Origin: Datisca glomerata
Taxonomy: Eukaryota > Streptophyta > Magnoliopsida > Cucurbitales > Datiscaceae
Assembly: GCA_003255025.1 (NCBI GenBank)
Contig: QANY01004770.1
Location: 3,215,891 to 3,279,890, forward strand
DNA length: 64,000 bases
Direction of reading: 5' to 3'
The translations under genes and the position numbers were made by a program. Positions within the stretch are counted from its first letter, which is position 1. The number at the start of each line of letters is the position of its first letter. A model generated the notes under the pieces. The model had not been told where the DNA came from, did no database searches, and saw only the letters and a list, made by a program, of their open reading frames with translations. Of the stretch, positions 11,151 to 24,112 are shown piece by piece.

Positions 11151-13560
11151 AAAGTTGTAAGTATTTTTATTACAACTAGCAATTCTCATCAGGTTGAGCA
11201 CTTTCCAAAGGCTTCACACTTTTTCTGGTTATAACAGCCTTCTGTAGCTTCAACCAAGTACTCATTGGTCTGCGCGGGTCTGCGCGGACAACCCTATACT
11301 GAAGACAAAACTTTAGTTAGAACAAAGTGAACGTAAATAGATAAAGGAACAAGATTGGAAGCTGGCACTGAAGCTATGTTTTCTACCTAACAGAGAGGTT
11401 AAACGGATAAGCTACAAGATGAATGATTGATTGAAAGTTTTTCCCTGTCAGTATTTTTGTCAGCCTCTCGGAGGAAAGGGGAAGGTGAATCTATTAGCGA
11501 TGCTGCTGAAACATTAACAATATAAGCCTAAGCCATGCGTTGAAAGAATAGTTGAGGATAACTCGTCATGTTCAAAGAATAGTTGGGGACAAGGGGAAAA
11601 CAACTTAAATGCTATGTATTCTAGGTTGTCCTCCCTGATTTCATGGAAGATGCATGAAAGAGTTTCCGAAAACATTTCAAGTACTGAACAAGTTGTAATT
11701 AGACTATAAATGCAGAAGGTGATAGTTCAATTGAGTGTAAAAGTTGATGATGCAAGAAGAATCATAAAGAGGCATGAACATCCCTAAAACGACCATGTGG
11801 GCTATTTATAGTAAGGATTGGAAAGTCGTGGTCACTAAAAAATGACAGTCATGGACATTGTGCGTATACAAGTTTGTTCCTACAAAACATTCTCATACTG
11901 TCCCACATGTGTCTGACCACTTACGCGAGTAACACTACTACCAGTTCGACATCTTATATATATCTTATCTTCAAGATTTGTCACCGACTCCATGCATCAG
12001 TGGCGCACATAGGGACTGAAATAATTTAAAAGATTCGGCACGGTCTCGCAATAATCAAAAGACTACGTGTAACTATCATTGCAACTTGCATCTCTGTCAT
12101 TGTTTTTAGAAAGAAACTACTTAGATCTATCATATGTGGTGAAAAAATTACATCCTATCAATCATGAGGTGTTCGAATCCAGAAAAACTATTCGGTGTTA
12201 GGAGCATTCAAATCTGAACTGACTACACGACATTTTTAATAAATCACATCCTATCAATCATGAGGTGTTCGAATCCAGAAAAACTATTCGGTGTTGGGAC
12301 ATGTGACTAGTGTTAAACTCGAAACACAGTAGTAAAAATAGAGTTAGCAAATGTGATTCCCAAAAAAAGAGTAAGTACATTATTTAGTCGAAGCCTTGTA
12401 AAATCAGATTTTCTGTATGACTTTTGAAAGTGATATAAATGTAATAAAATGTTCGATATGCTAGTACAGGCTACATAGTTTGTCACCTGATATTTAGTAG
12501 TAGTAGAAACTATTGTTGTTGTAATAGTTCACATTGTAGTCAAGCATCACTTATACAGTAACCTCAAAGTTTATGGAGTTGTGTTTCTGATATATCGATC
12601 AACACAAACATGCAAGTGTACACAGTTAAAAGTAATATATGATCAATAATTATCGTTCTCATAGAGATTTGATACTATTTTGTTAAATACTAAAATTATC
12701 TCAAGTTAATCTTATCCAAATTAACATCAACAACGGGAGATTTAATTAAAATTTAGTTAAAAATAAATTGATGAAAGAAATTATGAAGTGGATTAAGTTT
12801 AAGGATTATAATTTCAGCCGAACATTTCACTTCAATACTTCTCCTCTCTTCAATTAATGACTCTTATTAAATTGTTAATTGAGTAGCTCCTGATTTCTCT
12901 ACAAGACTCTTCCGATAGTCATGTAGAAATGTCCCTCCTAAATAATCAACTATATTGCTATGATAATTAAATTAGTGTGGATTCATCAAGTCCAGGGCTC
13001 TCTTTAATGGCGACACATGTAACACCAGTATATTCCATCTCACACATACATATGTTACTCTATTCATTGGCAAACATAAAAATTCCTGTATCCAGCTCAT
13101 CAAGGTTCCCAAATCTCATAATTATTGGCCACTTAATTTGTAGAATTAAGCATAAAAAATAGAGTAAATAATTTAAATAGGAGAAATATTATATCAAAGA
13201 GAAGATAAGAGGATACAAGCTACATGATTGGGATACGTTGTAACCCTAAAAAAGAAAATTAATTCACGACTAAAAATAACATCACAATCCAAAAGAATTT
13301 AAACATCATTTAAGCAATAAAATTAATTAGAAGAGAGAAGAGTAGGAAAAACTCTTCTAATAAATCCCATAATCTTTAAAGTTCATGCTCCTCTTCTTAC
13401 TCTCTTCTCTTCGCCTTTACTCTATGTTTTCAGATACAGAAAAACCAAAAAATCGAATAACCCATTCTCTGCTCTCATTACCACTTACATAAGCAAATAA
13501 AATGAAGAGAGGAGAGGCTAAATGCGGAACGGGTGCAGGAGGACAAGTGATTGCACGACA
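11151..13560. other. No recognised gene
   Basis: AT-rich sequence with short open frames only. GGTCTGCGCGGGTCTGCGCGG at about 11269-11289 is a short tandem duplication. Nothing supports a gene. Confidence 0.4.
12150..12299. repeat. Direct repeat pair, 54 bp, 96 bp apart
   Basis: A 54-bp unit starting ACATCCTATCAATCATGAGG occurs at 12150-12203 and again at 12246-12299 with one difference near its end. Each unit includes GTGTTCGAATCC, which resembles the B box of RNA polymerase III promoters, but no A box is obvious. Confidence 0.85.
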
Positions 13561-13578
13561 TTAGAGAGAATGTAAGAG

Positions 13579-13740
13579 CTAGATTCCGCCAAGGGAGGAC
13601 AAGTGGTGCCTCCTGAGATTCAAAGCGAGGGCGCTGAGGCTACCAGTCGCCTTAAACCGCCCCAGTCGGGGGGAATCTTCCACGAGGCTTAGGCCGGCGG
13701 GTAAACTTCCCCGAGGCCTAGGCCTTCGGGTGGGTACATC
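13579..13740. repeat. GC-rich stretch with CCTAGGCC-type palindromes
   Basis: A sudden GC-rich patch containing GAGGCTTAGGCC and the palindromic GAGGCCTAGGCCTTC within AT-rich surroundings. Similar CTAGGC-rich patches are common in plant transposon DNA, but I cannot assign a family. Confidence 0.4.
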
Positions 13741-15572
13741 ACCAATTATAATGAAATTTAAGTTTTCAAAAATACTTAATCGAAAAATTTTCAGAAAATT
13801 TGTACCCTCCATTTTGTTTTCACTCTGAAATCAGAATATTCTGTCTGCCCGGTCAGAACGGAACAGAATTGACTACTATAAACTATAGGCGAGATCAGAG
13901 AAACGAGCATACTGGATTGAGGCGCTGGGAAATGCAGGAACAACAACTTGGACGTGCCGCTTGGCGCATTGAACGAGCACTGGCGTGCTAGGCGCTCCGA
14001 TGGAACAATCCTACGGTTGAGATCATGATTTTCTTCTCCCTGCACGTGGGCTTGATTGTTGCGGGCAAAAGTTCAAATTTGAGATCTTCAATGATTTTTC
14101 TTTACCTATTTGCCCTCCATTAAGCTCCAAATTGCCACAATTCTCCTCTTCGCTTAATTTACCTACAAATGAGAAAGAACATATATTTAGGGATAAAAAT
14201 TAAACGCAACCCTTTAAAAACATAGCCAATTCAAAGTGCAAAAGTAACTCTATTTCATAGAGTTATCAACTTTATCTTGCTCATTCCAAAGTTTATGGGT
14301 TTCAGATATAGTTAATGTAGGGGTTTAGATAGGCAAAATAAAAAAAAAAAGACAATCATTAAAACCTAAGTGTAATCTCCCGCCCATCAACATTTTTTAA
14401 AAATTCATTTTATGAACATCTCCTCATATTTGTTTACTTCTATATCACATTTCACTCTAACTGAATTTGGGGAACTTTTTATTCCCAACCTCAAATTTCC
14501 AAATCTTCCCTTTCTGCTCATTTTCTTTTATTATCCTTTCTCTATATCTTCTATTCCACTCTCACGAGCTTGCATGGTATGCCTCGTAGAAACAAGTCGA
14601 GTTCAAGTATCTCCAACCACTCTGCTACGTTCTTTTGACCACTATGTTACTATGTGATTCTTTGTCAGAGCAAGATATCATGAACTAACCAGAACCCTGG
14701 TTGAAGATTAAATGGACGCTCTCTATACTCACCGTGATATGTGATTATCAGTTTTCTAATAATTTAAAGAAAACAGGAAGAAAATCTCGATTCTAACTTC
14801 TTCACATAGTGTGAAGATGATGTTGGATCTGAAACATTAGCAATGGGAGTGTTGAACAAAAAACATGGAGCTGGTCGAACATGAAAAGGGAGCTCTAAAG
14901 AGAAATTTGAAAGTGGTCGAAGAATCTTGAAGTATGAAAATGGATAGTTTCGTAAAAAAATTAAGAAATTCTGGCTTGTGCTTATATTGTTGTTATTGTT
15001 TTACGGCTAATCTTTGGATTAATGGCAGAAATATGGTGGAGAAGCTGTAAGTGGAGGTATTTGGACACAATGGTGTATTTTATAGTGTAGACACGTCTAC
15101 TACGGATGGTTGGTGTTTTTGTTAATTCGATAAGTGTTATATGTGCATCTTTGTTGTGCAATTGATCTTATTTTGTAGATTTATATTTGTAATCGTGTAT
15201 TTTGGTAATGCAAGTTTGATAATAATTGAAATGTGGGTAACATCAATATTGCTAATGCTGCATTTTCATTTTGTATATATTTTTTGTTAGTGAATATTGT
15301 TTTTAGTTGTCCACTACCAATTTTTTAAAATGCCTGGAAAAATCAAGCAAATGAACTCTTTTTTAGTAAAAACAACAAATGACACTTTTTTCATCTAGTA
15401 AAATTCACAACCAAAAATTACAGGAAGTTCCTATCTTGACGACAATTACAAATGGCGTACATATTATATTTAATAAGTGCAATATGTATAGTCAAATATT
15501 GTAACGTCAATAAACATTTATAATAATAGCTCAATCTAGCCTCCCTAAAAAATGGTCATGCTAAAGGCTAAT
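13741..15572. other. No recognised gene
   Basis: Short open frames only (for example 13791-14045 minus and 14412-14657 plus) with no recognisable motifs; AT-rich. Confidence 0.4.
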
Positions 15573-17490
15573 TGTTAGATCGGGTTTTAAAATTTAAAGA
15601 AAGTATTTTTTAACCACGAACGGTTCGTGGGCGGAATATCAAAGTTTTTTCTAAAATATATTTAATCATATTAAACATTAAAACCAAACTACAGATCATG
15701 CATATTTAGATTAGTCGCATTTAGAAGGAGGTAGAAATGATTTATAACTTTTCGTTATATCGGAGACTTTCTGAATTGGTAGAATCTTTATTTAATGCTA
15801 CGCGTTCTTCGATCTTCAAATCCAAGAACTTTAATTAGTTTTCTCACCAACAACCACTCGTTGGATTCAAAAGTATATCTCTAGATGATGTTTTTAGGAA
15901 CTGAGTGTGGGCTCTCAAAACAACTGAGGAAGAAAAATTTATTTTCTTCATCTATGAATTCGGCGGCAACAGTAGGAGGGGGAAAGAGAAACCTTTTTCT
16001 GCTCTATGTGATTAGGGTTGTCTCAACACATTTAGGGAGGCAACCCTAATGCCATCCCTTATATAATGATTTATGGAACTTTCACATATACCCCTATATG
16101 TCAAATTGTCAAAAATTCACCCTAATATTATTAGACATTGCCGAAAATTTCCACATTCTCTTAGAGTCAATGTTGTGTCTAAATTCATCAATCCAAATTG
16201 ATAAACTAAATTGATCTCCATCAATTAATTAATTTCTTTTATTTACTAATTATCTAATAATTAAAAAATAACAATTAATTTATTTGAACATTAATTAATT
16301 ACTTTTCACTAATTAAGTGACAACACTCATCACATATGGATTCAGGGAATACACATTGGCCTAAAACACATTTTAGCCCAACTGATGTTGTTTCTTCTAT
16401 TCCTGTCCTCATGAGCTACTCCTGAGATTGAATGGACCCACATGAATAAAACTATATGATTCAAATATCCGGTGAATTTATCTCTATAAATTCCTGATCT
16501 ATTTAATTCTGACATCGTATGACTCCACTATAGGTTTGATCTCGAATTAACTCTCGATTCATGTGCGCTACATTTTCTATTGGTGCAAATAAACTTTTTT
16601 ATTTGACAGTCCATATAATATTTTAACATATTGCCCTTTATGAATATCAGTCCCAAGATAGGGATGTAAAATTATTGTTTTACTCCTCTTGTTATTATTT
16701 CCTTAACTCTTTTATTAACTGTGAATAAGAAATAACTATGAATAAGAAAGACATAATAGTGAATTATCTTGAATTATCTCGTACAATTTACCATATCTTA
16801 TTTAATGATTCATCTCAACGAGTACCTCTCCAGGTTAATTTCACACACCTATCAATAAAGCATAAAGTGACATTGTTGCATTTTTTAATCTAACCACAAA
16901 TTTTCATATATGTGAATAACGCAACTCCAACATAGTTGAATCACGATCCCAACAGCCGATATATTATCCGGCAATTCGAACTCACTCATTTGGCGTATCG
17001 AAGATCATAACTAACTAGGTCAATTTTTGTAGTCACCTCAGGATTAAGGTAATTATGAAAATACCCTTAAGTTGTAACAATTAGATTTATAGCTAGATAA
17101 ACGGCTTTGCTCAAAACTAATTTGTTACCGGTCTATTCAACAAGTTCCATAACATGTCCAAGTTAAACTGTTAGAGTCTCTATTCACATGCCTCGAGACC
17201 GACATCCTTTGGTTCAACCTAACAGTCATAATCAGACTAGATTGCCCAGTCGATCCTAAGACTACGAATAACATTTTAAACTATTTCAAAAGAGTTTTTC
17301 TGGTAGACCCCTCTGTCTTTACTCTTCTTACGTTGACAATAGTTCCAGGATTTGAGTAAATCATAAACACACTTTAATTAATAGAAAAAATTACATTCAT
17401 TCTTTAAATTCAGTAACATAAAATGTCTAAGAAATACCTAAATACTCATAAATAGTTATTATGCGCTACTTTATCGACATAATTTCAACA
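15573..17490 (-). mobile_element. Copia 3' LTR, family B, complete
   Basis: On the minus strand the LTR starts TGTTGAAATTATGTCG at 17490 and ends CCCGATCTAACA at 15573, giving 1918 bp with TG...CA ends. It is immediately preceded on that strand by a polypurine tract (CCAAGTGGGAGAT, complement at 17491-17503), so this is the downstream LTR of the minus-strand element at 17500-19880. A TATAAGG promoter motif and CCACGAACCGTTCGTGG-like palindrome near 15630 match the copy at 61953-63773. Confidence 0.85.
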
Positions 17491-17499
17491 ATCTCCCAC

Positions 17500-19770
17500 T
17501 TGGACTAAAGTAGGCGTGTACAATCTCATATCCCTATGCCCTCCAGATGATCATCAAAGACTCTACTGCTTAAAGTCTTCGTGAATGGATCTGCCAGGTT
17601 TTTGACCGTCGATATGTGTGTTACTAAAACATCTCCACACTGAACTCTCTTATCAGGTGATACTTACGCTCTATGCGTTTGGATCTTTGGTGGTTCCTTG
17701 GTTCCTTCGAATTCGCTACAGCCCCACTGTTCTCACAATAGAGTGTCATGGGTTTGTCAGCTTCTGGAATAACTTCCAAGTCTTCAAGAACTTTCTAAGT
17801 CATACAACCTATTTTATAGCTTCACAAGCTGCCACATTTCAGCTTTCATGGTAGAATCAGCAATGCAAGATTACTTGATACTTCTCCATACAACTACTCC
17901 ACCATTCAGGATGAACACTGACCCTGAAGTGGACCTCCTAGAATCCTTGTCTGCTTGAAAGTCAAAATCAATATACCCCGTCATATTCAGGTCAGTACCT
18001 GAATATACAAGCATGTAGTTCCTCGTTCTTCTAAGATACTTAAGGATATGTTTGACAGTATTCCAATGCTCGATTCTAGGATTAGATTGGAAATGACTCA
18101 CCACGCCCACGACATAGCAAATGTCTGGCCTAGTACAAAGTATCATACATGAGACTTCCTACAACTGAGGCATAGGAAATCTTTCTCATGTCTTCCTTTT
18201 CTTGAGACGTCTTGGGAGACTGCTTCTTGTAGAGGTTGACTCCATGTCTGAAAGGAAGATATCCCTTCTGGGAGTCTTGCATACTGAAGCGATCCATCAC
18301 CTTATCAATATAAGGTGCTTGAGACAGTGCCAATTCTTTTTTCTTCCGATCTTGAAATATCTGAATACCTAAGACAAATACAGCTTCTCCAAGATCCTTT
18401 ATATTAAATTATTTTTCAAGCCAAATCTTGACATCAAATAATTTTCCTACATCATTCCCAATGAGTCGAATATAATCTACGTACAAAACTAGAAAAACCA
18501 CTTTCCCTTCGTGTGTCAGCTCATACATACAGGGTTCGTCCACTGACTGTTCAAAACCAAAGTTCTTGAGAGTTTCATCGAATCTAGTATTCCACGACCA
18601 TGATGCTTGCATAAATCCATAAATGGATTTCAACAGTTCACAAGCCTTACCGTCTTGGCTTATCTTCATGAACCCGTCTGGTTGAGCCATATAAATGCGC
18701 TCTTCAAGATTTCCATTCAGAAAAGAAGTCTTGATGTACATATGCTATATTTCATAATCGAGGACAAAATCAATGGACAAAAGGATTCAGATAGATTTAA
18801 GCATGGGTACCGACGAGAAGGTATCCTCATAGTCTATACCTTCTTTTTGGGTGTAGCTATTGGCTACTAACCTAGCTTTGAATGTCTCCACATTATCATC
18901 CGGACCTCTCCTTTTCTTATAGATCTATTTACACCTTAGAATTTTTAGCCCTTTAAGAGGATCTACAAGTTTCTAGACTCCGTTCGAGTACATCGAATGT
19001 ATCTCAATGTTCATAGCTTCTTACCATAGGTTTGCTTCAAGGATCAATCATGGCTTGTGAGTAGGAGACAAGTTCATCATGATCTTTATCTGAGATTGCT
19101 GTTAAGACATCTACATAAGACATGTACCTATCAGACTGTCTCACAACCCTCCCACTACGTCGAGGCTCCATAGACTGTGGCCCCAGCTATGATTCTTCCA
19201 TTATTGAATCAGGAACAGTTCTTGATTGGGGAGTCGGTGTCCTCTCACTCAAATAACTCCTCTAGCACAAGTATGCTTTTCGGTTTCACACTTCTTATAT
19301 AGTCTTCTTCAAGAAAACGTACATTCGTGCTAATGAATGTTTTCTTATCAGTCGGAGTATAAAAAGACATACCCCTTTGTTCCTTTAGGATATCCTACAA
19401 AGATGCATAATTCTCATTGACTGGCCAACTTGCCTGTCTTCTATTTTAGAAAATGTGTTGGGCACCCCCATATTCTAAAGTGGTAAACGGACGACTTTCA
19501 TCCATTCAATCTTTCATATGGCGTGCCAAGTACGAACTTGGTTCAGAAGGTATGTTGTTGTTTCCAAGGCATATCCCTAGAACAAATCTGGGAGAGATGA
19601 CTAACTAATCATGGATCTAACCATATCTATCAGAGTTCGATTCCTTCTGTCTGACACACCATTATTTTCTAGAGTATCAGATGCTGTAAATTGAGAAAGA
19701 ATAACTTCTTCCTTAAGAAAGCCTTCGAACTCTCCTAGCAAGTACTCTCCAACACGATTCTACTTTCGAC
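17500..19770 (-). pseudogene. Ty1-copia pol remnant, family B (integrase end, RT, RNase H)
   Basis: This is the C-terminal pol of a Ty1-copia retrotransposon, running right to left. Integrase remnants lie at about 19760-19290 (GEYLLGEFEGFLKEE, then an ETTTYLLNQV block). A linker with RRSGRVVRQSDRYM follows near 19150. Reverse transcriptase runs from about 18900 to 18150: TSFLNGNLEERIYM, QPDGFM, LLKSIYGFMQAS, and the catalytic motif, which reads YVDY instead of YVDD. RNase H runs from about 18150 to 17500 and includes LCTRPDICYVVG, EHWNTVKHILKYLRRTRNYMLVY, STSGSVF, KAEYVA-like and ADPFTK-like motifs. Stops and frame changes occur throughout. The polypurine tract and LTR follow directly. Gag and protease are missing; an unclear lysine-rich piece occupies 19770-19880. 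Confidence 0.88.
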
Positions 19771-19904
19771 CTCATATCTCATGTTGCTCTTTCCTGGTTC
19801 ATCTTCATTTAGTTGATGCGGCTCAGCTTTCTCTTTCCCATTTTTACAAATGGGCGCTTCCTTCTTCTTTGCTGAATCAAGTGCCGTCACTGTGCAGCAC
19901 CGAA

Positions 19905-20575
19905 CTGATGCCTGGTCCCCGAGTAGCTCATAAGGACAAGATTGAGAAAAAAATGCTAGCTAGACCAAAAATATTTTTTGGACCAAGGTATACTTTCCGA
20001 ACCCATATGTGATTGGTATCGTCAGTAAAGTAGTAAAGAGCAAAAATTAATGTTTAAATTAATTAATAGTTATTTTCTAAATATCAGATAGTTAGTAAAT
20101 AAAAAAAATTAATTAATTAATTGATGGAGATCAATTTTATTTATCAATTTGGATTGATAAATTTGGACACATGATAGGCTCTAGGGAGATGTAAAATTTT
20201 GACAATTACAATAAAAAGGAGGAGAATTTCAGCAATTTACAGTATAAGGGTATATGTGTAAATTAGGTAATCTTTATATAAGGGATGTCATCAGGGTTTC
20301 TTCCCTAAGTGTATTGACATAACCTTGATCACAACGTGTAATTACACTGCATAAAGAAAATAGTTTCTCTCTCCCCTCCCTGTTGCCACCGAAATCTAGA
20401 GGAAGAAGAGAAAAATCTATTTTTTTTTCTATTATTTTGAAAGCCCACACTCAGTTCCTGATGACATCCTATTGAGATATAATTTTGAATCGTACACGTG
20501 GTTGTTGGTGCGAATATTGATTCAAGTTCTACAAAGAAAAAAGAACGCTAGACAATCAATATGATTCCACTAAGT
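19905..20575 (+). mobile_element. Copia LTR, family B, 3' part only
   Basis: From about 19905 the plus strand follows the LTR at 61953-63773, including the AATTAATTAATTGATGGAGATC block, TATATAAGGGATG near 20275 and the GTGGTTGTTGGTGCGAA block near 20500. The LTR start, the last bases and the primer-binding site are missing; it joins gag directly near 20575. It abuts the minus-strand copia remnant head to head. Confidence 0.75.
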
Positions 20576-21040
20576 CAGAACTTCAAACTTAATTATTCGA
20601 TGAATAAGTTGAGGTACTCACTTTCTAAGCTGATGAAAGAACATCAAGTTACTGAGACCCTGTTTCTGAAGGGCAAGAGGAAGATTGTAGAGTCAAACTT
20701 TACTGAAAGCAAGCATTCCACCTCTCACGCCAAAAAGAAACACATGAGAGGTCCGGAAAAGGCTAAGAAGCAGAACTCGAAAGCTGCGACATGTAAGGGC
20801 ACTGTAAAAGCAGACAAGTCGAAAGACAAGTGTCATCATTGTGGAGCGGCTGGGCATTGGAAACGTGACTTCCTAGACTATCTCAAGGAGTTGAGATCTA
20901 AATGTATAATACTTGTTACTGAGGCCTGTTATGTGGCTGACTCTAAATTTTGGTGGATTGTAGACTCTGCAGCCATGAACCATATCTGTTGTTCCTTACA
21001 GGGGTTCAGGGAAATCAGAAGGCTTGACGAGGTGAGTTCA
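20576..21040 (+). pseudogene. Copia gag 3' end and protease, duplicated copy 1
   Basis: Open from MNKLRY through a lysine-rich linker to a zinc knuckle reading CHHCGAAGHWKRDF, in which the last cysteine is phenylalanine. The aspartic-protease start follows: WWIVDSAAMNHIC, where the usual DSG is DSA. The stretch is a diverged duplicate of 21577-22040, offset by almost exactly 1000 bp. In copy 1 the frame ends just before a new gag start codon at 21070. So this is the tail of one gag joined in front of another. Confidence 0.85.
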
Positions 21041-21069
21041 GCTCCCTACGTATTTTTTTTCCAGTAATC

Positions 21070-23450
21070 ATGTCTCTATCCCCACTCTCAACTATCTTAA
21101 ACACGAACAAAATTACTGGTGAGAATTATGTGGATTTGAATCGTAATCTTTATATCACGCTAATGGTAGAAAAGCACAAGTTCGTGCTCACTACTCCTTG
21201 TCCCCTTGAGCCTATTGCTGAATCGAATCAAGAGGAAAAAGATGCTTATGCCTCTTGGCTGCGTTCTGATAAAATCATCAGGTGCTGCATCTTGGCTTCT
21301 ATTAGCAATGTGTTACAACAACAACATCAAAACATGGAAACTGCTGCTGATATGAAGTTAACATCACCAAAATGTTTAGAGATCAGGGTCGGCAAGCTAA
21401 ATAGGCTGTTGTGCAAAATTTCATGAACTGCATGATGAAACCTAGAACTCCTGTCAGAGAACATATGATGCTGATCATTAGTTATCTGAATGAGATGGAG
21501 ATCATGGGTGCTGAGGTAGATGGAGAGACACAAGTTGATATGATCCTTGTGACTCTGCCTGAAAATTTTGAGAACTTCAAACTTAATATTCGATGAATAA
21601 GTTGAGGTACTTACTTCCTGAGTTGATGAAGGAACTGCAAGCTGCTGAGACCCTATTTCTGAAGGGCGAGAGGAAGACTGAGGAGGAAAAATTTACTAAA
21701 AGCAATCCTTCCACCTCTAATGCAGAAAAGAAACATAAGACTGGTTTGAAGAAGGCTAAGAAGCAGTACTCGAAAGCTACAAAAGGTAAGGGCACTACAA
21801 AAGTGGACAAGTCAAAAGACAAGTGTCATAATTGTGGAGCCATTGGTGATTGGAAATGCAACTATCCAAACTATCTCAAGGAGTTGAGATCTAAAGGCAT
21901 AGTACTTGTTACTGAGGCCTGTTACGTGGTTCACTTTACTTTTTCGTGGATTGTAGACTCTGCAGCCGCTAACCATATATGTTGTTCCCTGCAGGGGTTA
22001 AAAGAAATCAGTAGGCTTGACGAGGGCGAGTTTAGTTTCCGTTGGGGAAATGGAGAACTAGTATCAGTCATTCCTGTTGGAACTATTAAATTGTCATTCG
22101 ATAACAGTTTTATGGTTTTACGTGATGTTTATTATATCCCAATTTTTTGGAACAATCTTATTTTCGTAGCTAGTTTATTTGAGCAAAGATTCAGTTTGAA
22201 TTTCATTGATAAATATATTGATATTTTTAGAAATGATTGCTTATTTACTACTACACATTTGATAAATAAACTATTTTACGTAAAAATGAAATGACACTGA
22301 AGTAAATATTGATTTACAATGGGATAGTAAAAGGTTGAAGTCTGACTCAACCGATCTAACCTATTTGTGACATTTACGTATTGGCTACATTAGCCTGGAT
22401 AAGATTAAAAGACTTGCAAATGATGGTCCATTACAAACTTTAAGTGTGTGATCACTACCTATATGTGAATCCTGTACAAAAGGTAAAATGACCAAGAGAC
22501 CATTTTTATTGAAGGGTGAAAGAGCCACTCAATGCCTCAAACTCGTACATAGTGATGTATGTGAGCCATTGAATATCCAAGCAAGAGGAGGTGATGAATA
22601 CTTTGTAACCTTCACTGATGACTGCTCACGTTTTAGACATGTTTATCTAATGCACCAAAAGTCTGAAACATTTGAAAAGTTTAAAAAGTGCAAAGCTATG
22701 GTCGAAAAGCAATTAGAGAAACAAATCAAAATGCTATGATCTGATCGTGGTGGAGAGTACTTGCTAGGTTAGTTCGAAGACTTTCTCAAAGAAGAAGATA
22801 TTCTTTCTCAGATTACAACACCTGGCACTCCAAAATAGAATGGTGTGTTAGAGAGAAGGAAACAAACTCTGTTAGATATGGTTAAATTCATGATGAGTTA
22901 TTCATCTATCCCAGATTCATTTTGGGGATATGCAATGGAAACAACATCATACATTCTGAACCAAGTTCCATCAAAGACGGTGCGTGGTACGCCATATGAA
23001 AGATGGAATGGACCAAAAGTCATCTTTAAACCACCTCAGAATATGGGGATGCCCAACTGACAAAAAAAATATTCGTGAGCATGAATGCGCATTTTTTTAA
23101 AGAGGACTACATAAGAAGTGTGAAGCCGAGAGACACTCTTATGCAAGAAGAATTATTGAGTGGGAGGACACTTACTTCCTAATCAGGAACTATTTCTTAC
23201 TTAATAATGGAAGAATCACGGCAGGAGCCAGAGCCTATGGAGCCGCGACGTAATGGGAGGGTTGTTAGACAGCTTGACAGGTACATGTTTGATGGAGGTT
23301 CCTTAACAGCAGTCTCAGATAAGGATCATGGTGAATCTGTCTCCTACTCACAGGCCATGGCTTGTCCTGAAGCAAATATATGGCAAGAAGTCATGAACAT
23401 TGAGATCAATCGATGTACATGAACGAAGTCTGGAAACTTATAGACCCTGC
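21070..23450 (+). pseudogene. Ty1-copia gag-pol remnant, family B (gag to RT start)
   Basis: Gag begins MSLSPLSTILNTNKITGENY at 21070 and includes the UBN2-type blocks LASISNVLQQQ and ILVTLPENFENFKLN before the zinc knuckle CHNCGAIGDWKCNY, where the histidine is aspartate and the last cysteine is tyrosine. Protease follows (WIVDSAAANHICCSLQG). The pre-integrase region lies at about 22350-22500 (LRIGYISLDKIKRLA, ESCTKGKMTKRPF). Integrase core blocks include HSDVCEPLN, EYFVTFTDDCSR and ERRKQTLLDMVKFMM. The linker with RRNGRVVRQLDRYM precedes a reverse-transcriptase start (NEVWKLIDPA) at 23450, where the element is cut by GC-rich DNA. In-frame stops at about 21427, 22738 and 22838 show it is dead. 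Confidence 0.88.
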
Positions 23451-24112
23451 TTGGTGGCGGCATTATAGATGCGAGATAGGGCCTTTGCGCGTGGGAGTGA
23501 GCGTGGGCGTGAGCCTGCTTAGTGGCGGCATTGGAGCTCCTTGATGGCGGCATTGGAGGTGTGTGATGCACTTGGGCATGATGGCGGCACTTGATGTAGG
23601 TGTGATGCTTAGTTGCGTGACAAGCATGTGTGAAGGGGGCATGGGGCTTCTTAGGTCGTGCCCCCGCGCGGGTTGTGGAGTCTCGGTCTCGTCCTTGTGC
23701 ACGGGTTGGGCGAGCTTGACTTGGTCGAATGGAAGCGTGTTCACGCAAGTTTGGCGGAGGGATACTCTTAGATGGCGGGTTGGGCAAGCTTGACTTGGTC
23801 AAATGAGAGCGTGTCTCGGCAAGTGTAATGGAAGGTTGCTCTTAGGTGGCAGGTTGGGCAAGCTTGACTTGGGTGATGACATTGCTTGGGTCCAATGACG
23901 GGGAGGATGATGTCCTTTGGGTGCTGTGATGCGGTGGCACTGATGTATTAGTTTAATGTATCAATGACTCTCTTTATCTTAACGTTGGAAGCTTGGAGCT
24001 CTCAGATAGCTTTGTCTTGAGTATGGGTCGATCTCCCTCCGTACACGACAGAGCTGCTCTTCCTTTTGCACGTCCGGTGAGATTGGTCATTTGCTAGAGT
24101 GACAAACCATTT
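23451..24112. repeat. GC-rich repeat region with a 74-bp minisatellite
   Basis: Three units with a 74-bp period begin GGGTTGGGC or AGGTTGGGC at 23703, 23777 and 23851 and share GAGCTTGACTTGG or AAGCTTGACTTGG. Before them GTGGCGGCATT-type motifs recur at about 23453, 23513, 23543 and 23582. Open frames here come from repeat composition and are not genes. Confidence 0.75.

Noticed and set aside
12150..12210. Possible tRNA gene because of GTTCGAATCC
   Set aside because: No acceptor stem, anticodon arm or A box can be placed around it.
23344..23802. 152-codon open frame on the minus strand, proline- and histidine-rich
   Set aside because: It lies in GC-rich repeats and overlaps copia coding sequence on the other strand; composition explains it.
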